From the NCBI GenBank assembly GCA_026391795.1, contig JAPLDI010000015.1:132557-196556 (forward strand): a DNA stretch of 64,000 bases, given 5' to 3'. This document shows, piece by piece, positions 18,027-27,223 of this stretch; the stretch's first letter is position 1; the number at the start of each line of letters is the position of its first letter. This DNA is from Bacteroidota bacterium (GTDB lineage Bacteria > Bacteroidota > Bacteroidia > Bacteroidales > FEN-979). The notes beneath the pieces are model-generated. The model saw only the letters and a program-made list of their open reading frames with translations, did not search any database and was not told where the DNA came from. The translations under genes and the position numbers were made by a program.

Positions 18027-20255
18027 ATGAAATCAATTTTTACTGTTTTAGCTTTTCTGCCCTTGATCCTGGTTGCCCAGACCCGGATTCCTATCACCAA
18101 CAACATGGTGATCAACAGCAACTCGAACATTAAATTCATTCCCGGTGATTATGTGTTTGCCGACCCGGAACTGAATGGCGTGATCCAGATCACGGGGAAA
18201 CAGAACATTCTCCTTGACGGGGATAGCTGCACCGTGAACGGGACAAACTTCGGGGGGTATATGATCAAGATTGATAATTCCTCGAACATCAGGATCCAGA
18301 ATTTTGATTCTGTTTTTAACTACAAGTATGCGGTGTATATCACCAATTCCAGTCACATCAACATCAACGGAAACGATTTTTCCCGGAACAAGGTCGATTC
18401 CAGCGGCTGGATCGATGTCTGGGCCGATTACCAGTCAGCACTTGGAGGCGGTGTCATGATGTACCAGTGCCGGTCTGCAAACATCTTCAATAACATCATG
18501 AAATACCAGAACGACGGTATTGCCCTCTATCATTGCGACAGCATCCGGGCCTACGATAATGACTTTGCATGGAACACTTCATACGGCATCCGGATGTTCT
18601 GGACTGACTCGTGTCATCTGTACAACAACCTTGCAAGCCACATCAACCGTCCGCTGACAGATCCTAGCGATTGCGGGGCTCTGCTGATGATCGTCTCCAA
18701 TGAAAACCGGGTTGAAAACAATGACCTTTCATGGTCGGGTGATGGCGTTTTCCTTGGACAGTACCAGCATTCAGCCACACCGAACAACAATTATTTTGCC
18801 TACAACGAATGCTCATTCTCACCACACAACGCCATCGAAGCAACCTTTGCGGATGGAAATGTATACAAGCACAACAAGTGCAACTATAGCGATTATGGCT
18901 TTTGGTTAGGATATTCCTTTAACACCATCGTCGACAGCAATGAGGTGATCGCAAATTTTCATTCCGGTATCGCCATCGACAGGGGATTCAACAACTTCCT
19001 CTCGCATAATACGGTTAAGGGCAATCCTATGGGAATTGAGTTGTGGAAAGGCAGCCCGATCTCAGGATATTCGACACAACTCTCAAAGGATTATTACATC
19101 CGCAATAATCTGTTTGAAGGGAATTCACTGGCGCTCTCTTCCATCAACACCCTGCACCTTGTTGCAACCGGGAACCAGTTCAATTATAACCAGAACCCGT
19201 CGATCTACCTGGAAGCAACCTCTACCCAGGACACCATCAGCAATAACGATTTCAGGATGCCCACCGCCTACCACATCAATAACGCTTCCTCCAACGATAT
19301 TTATGCTCCCGGTAACAGCTTCGAACCAAACGACTCGGCATTGATCGCAGGCAAGATCCTTGACAAAGATGATAACGGTGCGAAAGGAAAGGTCAACTGG
19401 TTTCCGTGCAACACTGGCCCTGCTCCCGTTTACCAGGAGAGCCCGCCCTGCGACCTGGCTGAACCCCTGTCGGTCTGGTATGCTTACCCGGCAACGGGTT
19501 ATCCCGGCCCCCGTATCACCGATTCCGTTTCTTTCGACAGTACGGAAAAGATGACTGGTAATGCCTCTGTTAAACTGGTTTCAGGGAAAGGAGAGGATGT
19601 GGCATTGAATTACCGCCCTTCAGATGATTCACTTTCGCAATGGTCGCTGACTTCTGCAGATACTCTTTATTTCTGGGTCAGGACAATCAAAAATGTAATT
19701 ATCGGGTTTCAGTATTTTCATATCCGCATCGGGGATGATGCAGGAAATTACTATAAATATACTGCCTTGGCGAGTCTTCTCACATCAGCCCACCTGAACT
19801 GGAAACGGTATAAGGTTCCCCTGACGGGAAATTCACAGTTCAACCGGAGTATGGTTGGCACCATGTCACTGGACAAGGTAAATTATGTGGAGTTTCACGC
19901 CGATACCTGGGATTACGGATTTACCCTCTGGCTGGATGGAGTTCAGTTTCATCCCTGCTCACCTGTTACCGGTATTCCTGGCGAAAGAACAACAGGTGTA
20001 AATCCGCTTCTCATCTGGCCTAACCCGGTTTCCGGCACCGGGTGGATCCGTTACCAGCTGGAAGCTGAGGGAACTGTTTCTCTTGAGATGTTCGATGCAC
20101 AGGGAACAAAAGTCAAGGTGCTTGATCAAGGATACCGGCAGCCGGGTACATATACAATCCCTGTCGCAGCCGGTTCCCTGTCTTCAGGGATTTATTTGAT
20201 CAGACTGACAACTCCCACAGGATCAACAACCCGGAAATTGATCCTCATCAAATAA
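18027..20255 (+). CDS. Right-handed beta-helix (NosD-like) protein with T9SS sorting domain
   Basis: This 742-residue protein is exported by a signal peptide (residues 1-18) and then through type IX secretion. Residues about 30-455 are many short repeated turns such as NNxF and GIALYHCDS, typical of parallel beta-helix proteins that bind or cleave polysaccharides. Residues about 480-645 look like a carbohydrate-binding jelly roll (SVKLVSGKGEDV, LDGVQFHPC). The last ~85 residues, with PNPVSG, SLEMFDAQG, SGIYLIRL and KLILIK, are a type A sorting domain. No catalytic motif is certain. A TAGCTTTG box lies at 17988-17995. Confidence 0.88.
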   Translation: MKSIFTVLAFLPLILVAQTRIPITNNMVINSNSNIKFIPGDYVFADPELNGVIQITGKQNILLDGDSCTVNGTNFGGYMIKIDNSSNIRIQNFDSVFNYKYAVYITNSSHININGNDFSRNKVDSSGWIDVWADYQSALGGGVMMYQCRSANIFNNIMKYQNDGIALYHCDSIRAYDNDFAWNTSYGIRMFWTDSCHLYNNLASHINRPLTDPSDCGALLMIVSNENRVENNDLSWSGDGVFLGQYQHSATPNNNYFAYNECSFSPHNAIEATFADGNVYKHNKCNYSDYGFWLGYSFNTIVDSNEVIANFHSGIAIDRGFNNFLSHNTVKGNPMGIELWKGSPISGYSTQLSKDYYIRNNLFEGNSLALSSINTLHLVATGNQFNYNQNPSIYLEATSTQDTISNNDFRMPTAYHINNASSNDIYAPGNSFEPNDSALIAGKILDKDDNGAKGKVNWFPCNTGPAPVYQESPPCDLAEPLSVWYAYPATGYPGPRITDSVSFDSTEKMTGNASVKLVSGKGEDVALNYRPSDDSLSQWSLTSADTLYFWVRTIKNVIIGFQYFHIRIGDDAGNYYKYTALASLLTSAHLNWKRYKVPLTGNSQFNRSMVGTMSLDKVNYVEFHADTWDYGFTLWLDGVQFHPCSPVTGIPGERTTGVNPLLIWPNPVSGTGWIRYQLEAEGTVSLEMFDAQGTKVKVLDQGYRQPGTYTIPVAAGSLSSGIYLIRLTTPTGSTTRKLILIK

Positions 20256-20271
20256 ATAACGTGATTATTCT

Positions 20272-20279
20272 TACCTTTG
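20272..20279 (+). promoter_or_regulatory. Candidate -7 box for mnmA
   Basis: TACCTTTG is an exact TAnnTTTG match 28 nt before the GTG start of mnmA. A TTG at the correct distance is missing. Confidence 0.4.
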
Positions 20280-20307
20280 CAGCCTCAGATTTTAACCGTA
20301 AATTCCT

Positions 20308-21396
20308 GTGCAGGGTAAGAAAAAAGTTATCGTAGGTCTCAGCGGAGGAGTCGACTCCTCAGTTGCTGCTTACCTTCTGAAGCAGCAGGGTTTTGATGTT
20401 ACCGGTGTTACAATGGCGATCTGGGACGGAAAACCCGGACAGGTCCCTTCCGGAAAACATGCCTGTTACGGCCCTGACGAGAATGTAGAGATTGAAGAAG
20501 CAAGGGAACTGGCAGGCATCCTCGAGATCCCTTACCAGGTTTTCAATTGCTCCCAACGTTATAAAACCCTGGTCCTTGATTATTTCCGCCAGGAATACCT
20601 TTCCGGACGTACACCAAATCCCTGTGTGAAATGTAACCAGCTGATCAAATTCGGGATGCTCCCTGATGCAGCACGAATGGAAGGACTGGAGTTCGATTAT
20701 TTTGCCACGGGTCATTATGCCACTGTCGAATGGGATGATCAGCGGAAACGATATTTACTCAAAAGAGGGATCGACCCCCGAAAAGATCAGACCTATTTCA
20801 TTTACCGCCTTACCCAGGAGCAGCTTTCAAAAGTCCTCTTCCCGATCGGGAAAATGACGAAGCTGCAAGTCAGGGAGATTGCCTCCAGGATCAACATTCC
20901 TTTGTCAGAAAAAGAGGAGAGCCAGGATTTTTACAGCGGGGATTACAAGGATCTTCTGGATGTCAAAGATACACCGGGCGATATCGTAGACCAGAAGGGT
21001 AAGGTTCTCGGGAAACACAACGGGTTCTGGAATTATACGATTGGTCAGCGGAAGGGACTGGGCGTTGCTTATTCAGAGCCGCTCTATGTGATCAGCCTGA
21101 ACAAGGATAAGAACACGGTTGTGGTGGGAACCCGTGAGGAACTGATGACCGTTTCCTTCATTGTGGATGACCTGAACTGGATTGCTTTCAAATCACTGGC
21201 TGAACCGATGGAAGTAGAAGTGAAGATCCGGTCGGCACAGAACGCCGTAGGTGCTCACATCGAACCTTTCGAAAAAGATTCCGTTAAGGTGACATTCTAT
21301 CTTCCGAATGACAGCATAACTCCCGGTCAGTCGGCTGTTTTCTACCAGGATGACCTTGTGCTGGGTGGCGGAGTGATAAAAGAAATCGCGAAATAG
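20308..21396 (+). CDS. mnmA: tRNA 2-thiouridylase MnmA, variant with CxxC and no second catalytic Cys
   Basis: This 362-residue enzyme would thiolate U34 of Lys, Glu and Gln tRNAs. The start is GTG. The PP-loop GLSGGVDSSVAA lies at residues 10-21, and NPCVKCNQLIKFG holds C106 and C109, with C109 in the place of the E. coli active-site C102. In E. coli the partner C199 sits in an ICFIG segment; here the aligned segment is SQDFYSGD, with no cysteine. C53 (HACYGPDE), C106 and C109 could instead bind an iron-sulfur cluster, as in related tRNA thiolases. GQRKGLG and the C-terminal barrel are normal. Bacteroidota often carry more than one MnmA paralogue. Confidence 0.9.
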   Translation: MQGKKKVIVGLSGGVDSSVAAYLLKQQGFDVTGVTMAIWDGKPGQVPSGKHACYGPDENVEIEEARELAGILEIPYQVFNCSQRYKTLVLDYFRQEYLSGRTPNPCVKCNQLIKFGMLPDAARMEGLEFDYFATGHYATVEWDDQRKRYLLKRGIDPRKDQTYFIYRLTQEQLSKVLFPIGKMTKLQVREIASRINIPLSEKEESQDFYSGDYKDLLDVKDTPGDIVDQKGKVLGKHNGFWNYTIGQRKGLGVAYSEPLYVISLNKDKNTVVVGTREELMTVSFIVDDLNWIAFKSLAEPMEVEVKIRSAQNAVGAHIEPFEKDSVKVTFYLPNDSITPGQSAVFYQDDLVLGGGVIKEIAK

Positions 21397-21410
21397 CGAG
21401 ATGGCGAAAA

Positions 21411-21432
21411 CTGCCTGCCGGAAGGCAGGTAG
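21411..21432. repeat. Short GC-rich hairpin (CTGCCTGCC-GGAA-GGCAGGTAG)
   Basis: Arms of nine bases with one mismatch flank a GGAA loop. It lies 15 nt after the mnmA stop. There is no T run, so it is more likely one of the dispersed palindromes of the phylum than a classical terminator. Confidence 0.75.
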
Positions 21433-21481
21433 CGTAAATCAACAGTATTAAAAATTTCAAACGTATAACGTAACACTTCCT

Positions 21482-23266
21482 ATGAAAAGAATTCTTTTTT
21501 TCCTGGTATTCCTGTTAATCCTGACAGATGTCGTTTTTGCACAACGCAATCCGAAGATCACTGCCAAAGAGCTCAAACTCGATGTCTATTTCCTTGCATC
21601 CGATTCGCTAAAAGGTCGTAAACCCGGAACGAAGGAAGCCGATTATGCTGCAACCTATATCCGCGACCAGTTCAGAGTGTCGGGATTAAAATTGATGTGC
21701 GAAAAGGGCTTCCAGTACTTTGAGATCGTCACCGATGTCACAGCAGGAGATCATAATGATCTTACATTTGAAAACTTCACCGGGACCCTGAAAAAAGATT
21801 TTATGCCGCTTGCTTACTCCTCCAACGGGACTGTCAGCAATGCAGTTGTATTTGCGGGATACGGTTTCGACATTGATCAGGACAGCCTGAAATGGAAAGA
21901 CTATGAAGGCGTGGATGTAAAAGGCAAATGGGTGATGATCTTCCGGGGTGACCCTGAACTCGATAATAACGACAGCAAATTCATCCCGTATACCGAGATC
22001 CGGGGAAAGATCCTCGTCGCCAAAGACCATGGTGCTGCAGGGGTCCTTGTTGTTACTCCGGTTGCCCTGGATAAAGAAGATAAACTGATCGGGCTTCATT
22101 CTGAAAACAATGATGTAACCGCCGGTATTCCTGTGATTAACATCAAACGCGAGGTCGGGAACAGGCTGTTGAAATCATCCGGTTACAGGCTTGATTCACT
22201 TGAAAAGATCCTCAATAAATCAAGAATGTCAAAGACACTGATCCTTCCGGTGACGGTCACTGCATCCTCCGAGATCATTCAGAAAAAAGCACGAACTGAA
22301 AATGTTGTTGGAATGATCGAAGGTACTGACCCGGTCCTGAAAAACGAGTACTTGCTGATCGGTGGCCATTACGACCACCTCGGTTTTGGCGGTCCGGGCT
22401 CAGGCTCCAGGATGCCCGACACGGTTGCCATTCACAACGGTGCTGACGACAATGCTTCAGGAACCGCCATGGTTATTGAACTGGCAGGTAAGCTGGCAGC
22501 CGATAAAGACAAACTCAAGAGAAGCATCATCTTTGTTGCCTTCAGCGGAGAGGAGATGGGACTGCTGGGATCGAAATATTTTACGGATCATTCGCCCGTG
22601 GATCTGAAAAAGATCAAAGCCATGTTTAATTTCGATATGGTTGGTCGTTTCGACAAAGAGAAAAATTCTATTTCGGTCAGCGGAACCGGAACTTCCCTGG
22701 AGGGCGATTCCATCATCCTGATGTATGAAAAGAAGCTTCCCTTTACCGTCACGCATTCCCCCGATGGTTACGGGCCCTCCGATCATGCTTCATTTTATGC
22801 CTCCAACATTCCTGTCTTTTATTTTACCACCGGAGCACATACCGACTATCATACCCCGTTTGATGATGCTGACAAACTTGATTATGATACCGAGAAGACA
22901 ATTGGGGATTTCAGTTGCAACATCATCGAAAATGTAGACAACCTGCCAAAGGCCCTGACGTTTCATGAATCGGGGAAAAAGGAGAGTGCAGGGAGAAGCG
23001 GCCGCAGGATGAAGGTCACACTCGGGATCATGCCCGACTTTGCAGGTACCGAGAAAAAAGGACTGCGGGTCGACGGCGTTACCAAGGATGCTCCTGCAGA
23101 CAAGGGAGGCATGCTGAAGGGCGACATCATCATCTCCATCAACGGAATGCCGGTTTCAAACATCTATGAATACATGACCCGGCTGGGAAAACTGAATCAC
23201 GGGCAAACCATAAGCGTAGAGGTGATCCGGAAAGGGAAGAACGAGGTTTTGCTTATACAACTTTAG
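21482..23266 (+). CDS. M28-family zinc metallopeptidase with PDZ domain
   Basis: This 594-residue exported peptidase (signal peptide 1-20, ending VFA) has a protease-associated insert (about 100-250) and an M28 core. Metal ligands and catalytic residues are visible in GGHYDHLG, NGADDNASGTA, SGEEMGLLGSK, FNFDMVG and TDYHTPFDD. Residues about 510-594 form a PDZ domain (GLRVDGVTKDAPADKGGMLKGDIIISING). Such proteins are periplasmic or surface aminopeptidases. It is followed by a palindromic repeat rather than a coupled gene. Confidence 0.93.
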   Translation: MKRILFFLVFLLILTDVVFAQRNPKITAKELKLDVYFLASDSLKGRKPGTKEADYAATYIRDQFRVSGLKLMCEKGFQYFEIVTDVTAGDHNDLTFENFTGTLKKDFMPLAYSSNGTVSNAVVFAGYGFDIDQDSLKWKDYEGVDVKGKWVMIFRGDPELDNNDSKFIPYTEIRGKILVAKDHGAAGVLVVTPVALDKEDKLIGLHSENNDVTAGIPVINIKREVGNRLLKSSGYRLDSLEKILNKSRMSKTLILPVTVTASSEIIQKKARTENVVGMIEGTDPVLKNEYLLIGGHYDHLGFGGPGSGSRMPDTVAIHNGADDNASGTAMVIELAGKLAADKDKLKRSIIFVAFSGEEMGLLGSKYFTDHSPVDLKKIKAMFNFDMVGRFDKEKNSISVSGTGTSLEGDSIILMYEKKLPFTVTHSPDGYGPSDHASFYASNIPVFYFTTGAHTDYHTPFDDADKLDYDTEKTIGDFSCNIIENVDNLPKALTFHESGKKESAGRSGRRMKVTLGIMPDFAGTEKKGLRVDGVTKDAPADKGGMLKGDIIISINGMPVSNIYEYMTRLGKLNHGQTISVEVIRKGKNEVLLIQL

Positions 23267-23302
23267 ATGGACTCACATTCATGAGGATGACAGATAACGT
23301 AT

Positions 23303-23385
23303 TTTTAACCGCAAAGACGCAAAGGCGCGAAGCACATTAATTAATGGATGATTTTTAGCATCTTGGCGTCTTTGCGGTAAAGAGG
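23303..23385. repeat. Imperfect inverted repeat (ACCGCAAAGACGC family)
   Basis: The left arm AACCGCAAAGACGCAAAGGC and the right arm GGCGTCTTTGCGGTAAAG are complementary around a loop of about 35 nt. It is a second member of the family at 3931-4027 and lies between the M28 peptidase and gtrA-like genes. Confidence 0.85.
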
Positions 23386-23438
23386 CACTTCTAGTGGCAT
23401 CTTCAGGGAGATGAACCGGTAATCAAAACAATCATTTT

Positions 23439-23840
23439 ATGGAACTAAAAAACCTGGTTGATAAAGTGTTCCTTTTCAAATTCATTAAATTCTGCCTTGT
23501 CGGATTTTCAGGGATCTTCGTTGATTTCGGAACTACCTACTTCTTTAAGGAGGTCCTGAAAGTTCAAAAATATGTTGCCAATGCCATTGGCTTCAGCCTT
23601 GCCGCCACATCCAACTATATTCTCAACCGTGTATGGACGTTTGAAAGCCACAATCCACAAGTATTTCAGGAGTTTTCAAGGTTTTTTGTTATTGCCCTCA
23701 TCGGGCTGGGGATTAACAGTGCGATCATCTGGCTGATGAATGGCAAGTTCAAGATCAATTTCTATCTTTCGAAACTGGTTGCGACACTCATCGTAACCCT
23801 GTGGAATTTCCTGATCAATGCATACTTCACATTTGCCTGA
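23439..23840 (+). CDS. GtrA-family membrane protein
   Basis: This 133-residue protein has four hydrophobic segments and the GtrA pattern: FIKFCLVGFSGIFVDFGTTY at the first helix, NAIGFSLAATSNYILNRVWTF in the middle and a final NFLINAYFTF. GtrA proteins are thought to help move undecaprenyl-linked sugars across the membrane. No glycosyltransferase lies next to it here, so the partner is unknown. It converges with the ChaN-like gene, 11 nt apart. Confidence 0.88.
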   Translation: MELKNLVDKVFLFKFIKFCLVGFSGIFVDFGTTYFFKEVLKVQKYVANAIGFSLAATSNYILNRVWTFESHNPQVFQEFSRFFVIALIGLGINSAIIWLMNGKFKINFYLSKLVATLIVTLWNFLINAYFTFA

Positions 23841-23851
23841 CCCTGCAGGCA

Positions 23852-24871
23852 TCAATCATCGTCGTCATCTCCTTCTGAACCGGATTGAACCGAATCCTTC
23901 TTCACGGTGTCGGCCTTTGCCGCCTTCATGGGTGCGGCTGTGCTCATGGCAGCAGCAGGTAAAGCTGGTGGAGCGCCAGCCGATTCCACCTGGGTTTGTG
24001 TCATGTCCTCAGGGATGCAGATGATGAAATCGGCTTTTCCAAGGTTCTCTTTTGTCAGTTCCCCCAGGTCATCCTGTTCAACGGAGGTGATTGTGACAAT
24101 CTTCAGATCAGTAGCATTTCTTTTATTGTATTCTTTCAGGTACCAGACAATACCTTCATAATTTTCGGAATGGTAACTCCCGTTAAAATGAAAAAATAGG
24201 CTCCCTTCACTCAGGTTCTTGAGAATAAAATGAGCCATGGTCGCATCTTTAATTGCCTGCGCTTTGGGAATGTTTTCTCCCATGTGCGACTGGGAACCTG
24301 CAAACATGTCACCAATTTTCTTGTAGCAGTCCAGGTTGGGATTATATTTAAGCGGCAACGGGGCGATCATTCCCCGTTCCACTGCATTGATGCTGTCGAG
24401 ACCAGAAAAACCCTTCAGGTTTACAACTGCTGAAAAACGACGTGGGATATTGGTTGCAATGACTTTTATACCTTTTTTGGCGGCAAAATCAACGATGGGT
24501 GCATAGTCGGTCTTATAATTCGGCCAAAGCTTGGCTTCCGCTTCGAAATCTTTCTTCCGGATCATCGAGGAGAGGTATTCGTTCAGCAACAACTGGTTGT
24601 CACGTTCGAAGATCTCTGAACCGATGATGAGCTGGCCCTTCTTGGCTTCAAAAAGGTCTTTGACAAGCTGTAATTCCAGCCAGTGACAGATCGGGTTCGT
24701 GTGGCTTTCTCCGAAAAACACCACGTCTGCATTTTGTGCCGCTTTCAGGATCTCCTGATAATCGGCGGAATGGCCTTTGGAATTGAATACACGGTAAGCC
24801 GGCTTATCGCTTTTTGCCGATACCAGCAAGGTCATGATCGTCAATATGGCAACATACGTTTTTATCTGCAT
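23852..24871 (-). CDS. ChaN-like (haem-binding lipoprotein fold) protein
   Basis: This 339-residue exported protein has an N-terminal signal segment (about 1-19) and the ChaN/DUF399 signatures FFGESHTNPICHWLEL, IIGSEIFERDNQ and HFNGSYHSENYEGIVWYL. ChaN of Campylobacter binds haem; the role here is inferred only from fold family. I do not see a clear lipobox cysteine. The last ~45 residues are an Ala/Pro/Lys linker ending in a run of aspartates, which is unusual for the family and looks like a disordered acidic tail. Confidence 0.75.
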   Translation of the reverse strand: MQIKTYVAILTIMTLLVSAKSDKPAYRVFNSKGHSADYQEILKAAQNADVVFFGESHTNPICHWLELQLVKDLFEAKKGQLIIGSEIFERDNQLLLNEYLSSMIRKKDFEAEAKLWPNYKTDYAPIVDFAAKKGIKVIATNIPRRFSAVVNLKGFSGLDSINAVERGMIAPLPLKYNPNLDCYKKIGDMFAGSQSHMGENIPKAQAIKDATMAHFILKNLSEGSLFFHFNGSYHSENYEGIVWYLKEYNKRNATDLKIVTITSVEQDDLGELTKENLGKADFIICIPEDMTQTQVESAGAPPALPAAAMSTAAPMKAAKADTVKKDSVQSGSEGDDDDD

Positions 24872-24922
24872 AACTTGGGATTAATGACCTCGTACAATTA
24901 AGAGAAAAGGTCAAAGGTTAAA

Positions 24923-24939
24923 TATAATTCGTAATTCAT
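24923..24939. repeat. 17-bp dispersed repeat TATAATTCGTAATTCAT (copy 1)
   Basis: The same 17 bases occur exactly at 27193-27209. This copy overlaps the 3' end of cdd and supplies its TGA stop codon on the minus strand. Confidence 0.85.
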
Positions 24940-25427
24940 AATTTTTTTAATCCTTCTTCTTTGAATGAAAGCGGGAGCAGATCTTCCATTCCGCCTATGG
25001 TCAGCACTTTACCGGTTTCTCCCATCAGGATGATCCGGATCTTTTCCCGGCTCAGCATCTCGTATTCGATGATGGCCTGACGGCAGGATCCGCATGGGGT
25101 TACAGGGTTCGTAACCGGAAACTGCAGCGATCTTGCTGTGATGGCGATGGCTTTTACGGGGATCCCCGGATTTGCAGCTGCAGCGGAAAACAACGCCACC
25201 CGTTCGGCACAGAGGCCGGATGGGAACGCCATATTCTCCTGGTTGCTTCCGGTAACGATCTGCCCGTTTCCCATCCTTACCGCTGCCCCGACTTTGTAGT
25301 GCGAATATGGCGAATAAGCAGTATCAACTGCTTTCTTTGCAAATTCCAGAAGTTCCCGGTCGGAAGAAGATAATTCCTCCATTGAATCATATTCCAGGTA
25401 AGAAAAGGCATGGTGTTTTTGTTCCAT
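24936..25427 (-). CDS. cdd: Cytidine deaminase
   Basis: This 163-residue zinc enzyme deaminates cytidine and deoxycytidine for pyrimidine salvage. Zinc ligands and the catalytic Glu are visible in CAERVAL and PCGSCRQ, and SPYSHYKVGAAV is the family N-terminal motif. It has about 25 extra N-terminal residues compared with typical short Cdd proteins. It lies 11 nt after the S41 protease gene, at the end of the long minus-strand run. The stop codon lies inside a dispersed repeat. Confidence 0.95.
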   Translation of the reverse strand: MEQKHHAFSYLEYDSMEELSSSDRELLEFAKKAVDTAYSPYSHYKVGAAVRMGNGQIVTGSNQENMAFPSGLCAERVALFSAAAANPGIPVKAIAITARSLQFPVTNPVTPCGSCRQAIIEYEMLSREKIRIILMGETGKVLTIGGMEDLLPLSFKEEGLKKL

Positions 25428-25438
25428 AGAGAGTTCTT

Positions 25439-27169
25439 TTAGTTCCCCGTTTCCTCATCTGACGAATCGTCATCAACGGTTTTCTTGTCGGGGCTTTCCG
25501 GAGGTGCTTTATAAGTCCCGGCAAGGACTGATTTGTAAAGGATCTGATCGGTCAGTGTGTTGATGGCTCCTGTGATGTCTTTATCGGTCTTCAGCGAAGA
25601 AATGATCTTTCCTTTCTGATAATAATACCTGGATACAATCTCCTGGGTCAGCAATTCGCAGATTTGCGGTTTGAATTTTGTGAGATCGCTTTTCTTGTCA
25701 TTCTCCATCTGTTTCTTCAGGGCATCGTATTCGGATTTGATGGCATTGAAATAATTCTCTTTCTCCGAATCTTTCCGAAGGTCTTCCAGGGCATCTTCAC
25801 TCTTTGTCTTGTAATCATAATTTTTTCCGGAGAGAAAAGCAACGAATGAGTTGAAGATGGAATCGGTAACCTCGAATTTTTCAGGAGGAGGAATGGAAGC
25901 ATGTTCTCTCCTGAACTGTGTTGCGAAGTCGAAAATCAGGTATTTTGAATAGAGTGCCATGGCGATGTTGCTGTATTCGACCCTGTCTGTATGGATATCG
26001 GGTTTGATACCTCTTCCTTCGTAAACAGTACGCCCGTCTTTTGTTTTAAAGGCTGCGATCAGGGAATCGGGGATCTTTGCAAATACACCTTCCTTGTTTT
26101 TATGGGAATAGTCGATTGCCTGGATGCATCTTCCGCTCGGGATATAATACTTGGCAACAGTAATCTTAATCTGGGAATTATAACTCAGCGGGACAACATT
26201 CTGAACCAAACCTTTCCCGAATGTCCTGCGGCCGACCACGACTCCGCGGTCAAGGTCCTGAATGGCCCCCGAAAGGATCTCACTGGCCGAAGCGCTCTGT
26301 CCGTCAACCAGAATAACAACGGGTAAAGTTACATCCACCGGTGCATTTGTCGTTTTATATGTTCGGTTCTTATCGGGAAGTTTGCCTTTCGTCGTTACTA
26401 CATCCTGACCTTTGTCAACGAAGATATTAACGATATCCACGGCTTCATTCAGCAAGCCACCTCCGTTGCCCCTGAGATCAATGATGATCCCTTTCAATTC
26501 ATCCTTTTCCCGCAGTTTAATAAATGCCTGTTTGACTTCTGCTGCTGCTTTCTGTGTAAAACTGGTGAGTTTGATATAACCGATATCATGGTCCAGCATC
26601 CCGAAATAGGGGATATTGTCGATCTTGATGATCTCCCGGTTTATGGTTTTCTCTATGAGTTCAGGTTCACCCGGCCGCTGGACCTTCAAACTGATCGTGC
26701 TTCCTGCCTGTCCTTTAAGAATGGCACTGACATCTGAATAGGTTTTTCCTTTGGCAGATTGCTTGTTGATCTCAACAATGATATCGCCGGCCCTGAGATC
26801 GCTTTTCTGTGCCGGGGATCCCTCGTAAGGTTCCGAGATAACCACATAATCCCCGTTCTGATGGATCAACGCGCCAATCCCGCCATATTCTCCGGTTGTA
26901 ATGAACTTGTAATCTTCAATCTCGGTTTCCGTGATGTAATTTGTATAGGGATCGAGCGATTCGAGCATTGCATCGATGGCCGTTTTGGAAAGGTCACCTG
27001 CCTTGATATCATCTACGTAATTTGTATTCAACTCCTTCATTACATTTGAGAAGATGTCAAGATTTTTGACAATTTCAAAACCCTGTTCGTTGGGTGCCTG
27101 AGCCGGTGCCAGGTTACAGGCGCCAACCAGCAACATGATCAGGATAACTATTGCTCCTTTTCGTATCAT
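25439..27169 (-). CDS. S41-family C-terminal processing peptidase, lipoprotein
   Basis: This 576-residue protease cleaves periplasmic proteins after PDZ-mediated recognition. The ATG at 27169 is preferred; a TTG 12 nt upstream is possible. It has a lipobox (LVGAC), so it is probably membrane-anchored. A PDZ domain lies at about 85-175 (GGIGALIHQNGDYVVI, GSPAQKSDLRAGDIIVEIN). The catalytic Ser is in DGQSASASEILSGA and the Lys in RTFGKGLVQ. The C-terminal tail is acidic. Its place after yidD and rnpA is conserved in Bacteroidota. Confidence 0.93.
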   Translation of the reverse strand: MIRKGAIVILIMLLVGACNLAPAQAPNEQGFEIVKNLDIFSNVMKELNTNYVDDIKAGDLSKTAIDAMLESLDPYTNYITETEIEDYKFITTGEYGGIGALIHQNGDYVVISEPYEGSPAQKSDLRAGDIIVEINKQSAKGKTYSDVSAILKGQAGSTISLKVQRPGEPELIEKTINREIIKIDNIPYFGMLDHDIGYIKLTSFTQKAAAEVKQAFIKLREKDELKGIIIDLRGNGGGLLNEAVDIVNIFVDKGQDVVTTKGKLPDKNRTYKTTNAPVDVTLPVVILVDGQSASASEILSGAIQDLDRGVVVGRRTFGKGLVQNVVPLSYNSQIKITVAKYYIPSGRCIQAIDYSHKNKEGVFAKIPDSLIAAFKTKDGRTVYEGRGIKPDIHTDRVEYSNIAMALYSKYLIFDFATQFRREHASIPPPEKFEVTDSIFNSFVAFLSGKNYDYKTKSEDALEDLRKDSEKENYFNAIKSEYDALKKQMENDKKSDLTKFKPQICELLTQEIVSRYYYQKGKIISSLKTDKDITGAINTLTDQILYKSVLAGTYKAPPESPDKKTVDDDSSDEETGN

Positions 27170-27192
27170 AATCCTATTCAATTTTCATCGTT

Positions 27193-27209
27193 TATAATTC
27201 GTAATTCAT
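27193..27209. repeat. 17-bp dispersed repeat TATAATTCGTAATTCAT (copy 2)
   Basis: This is an exact copy of the 17-mer at 24923-24939, in the same orientation, between yidD and the S41 protease gene. Confidence 0.85.
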
Positions 27210-27223
27210 CTGCCAGGCTTCTT

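Noticed and set aside
21411-21432. Terminator for mnmA
   Set aside because: The hairpin has no following T run on the plus strand. It fits better as a dispersed palindrome.
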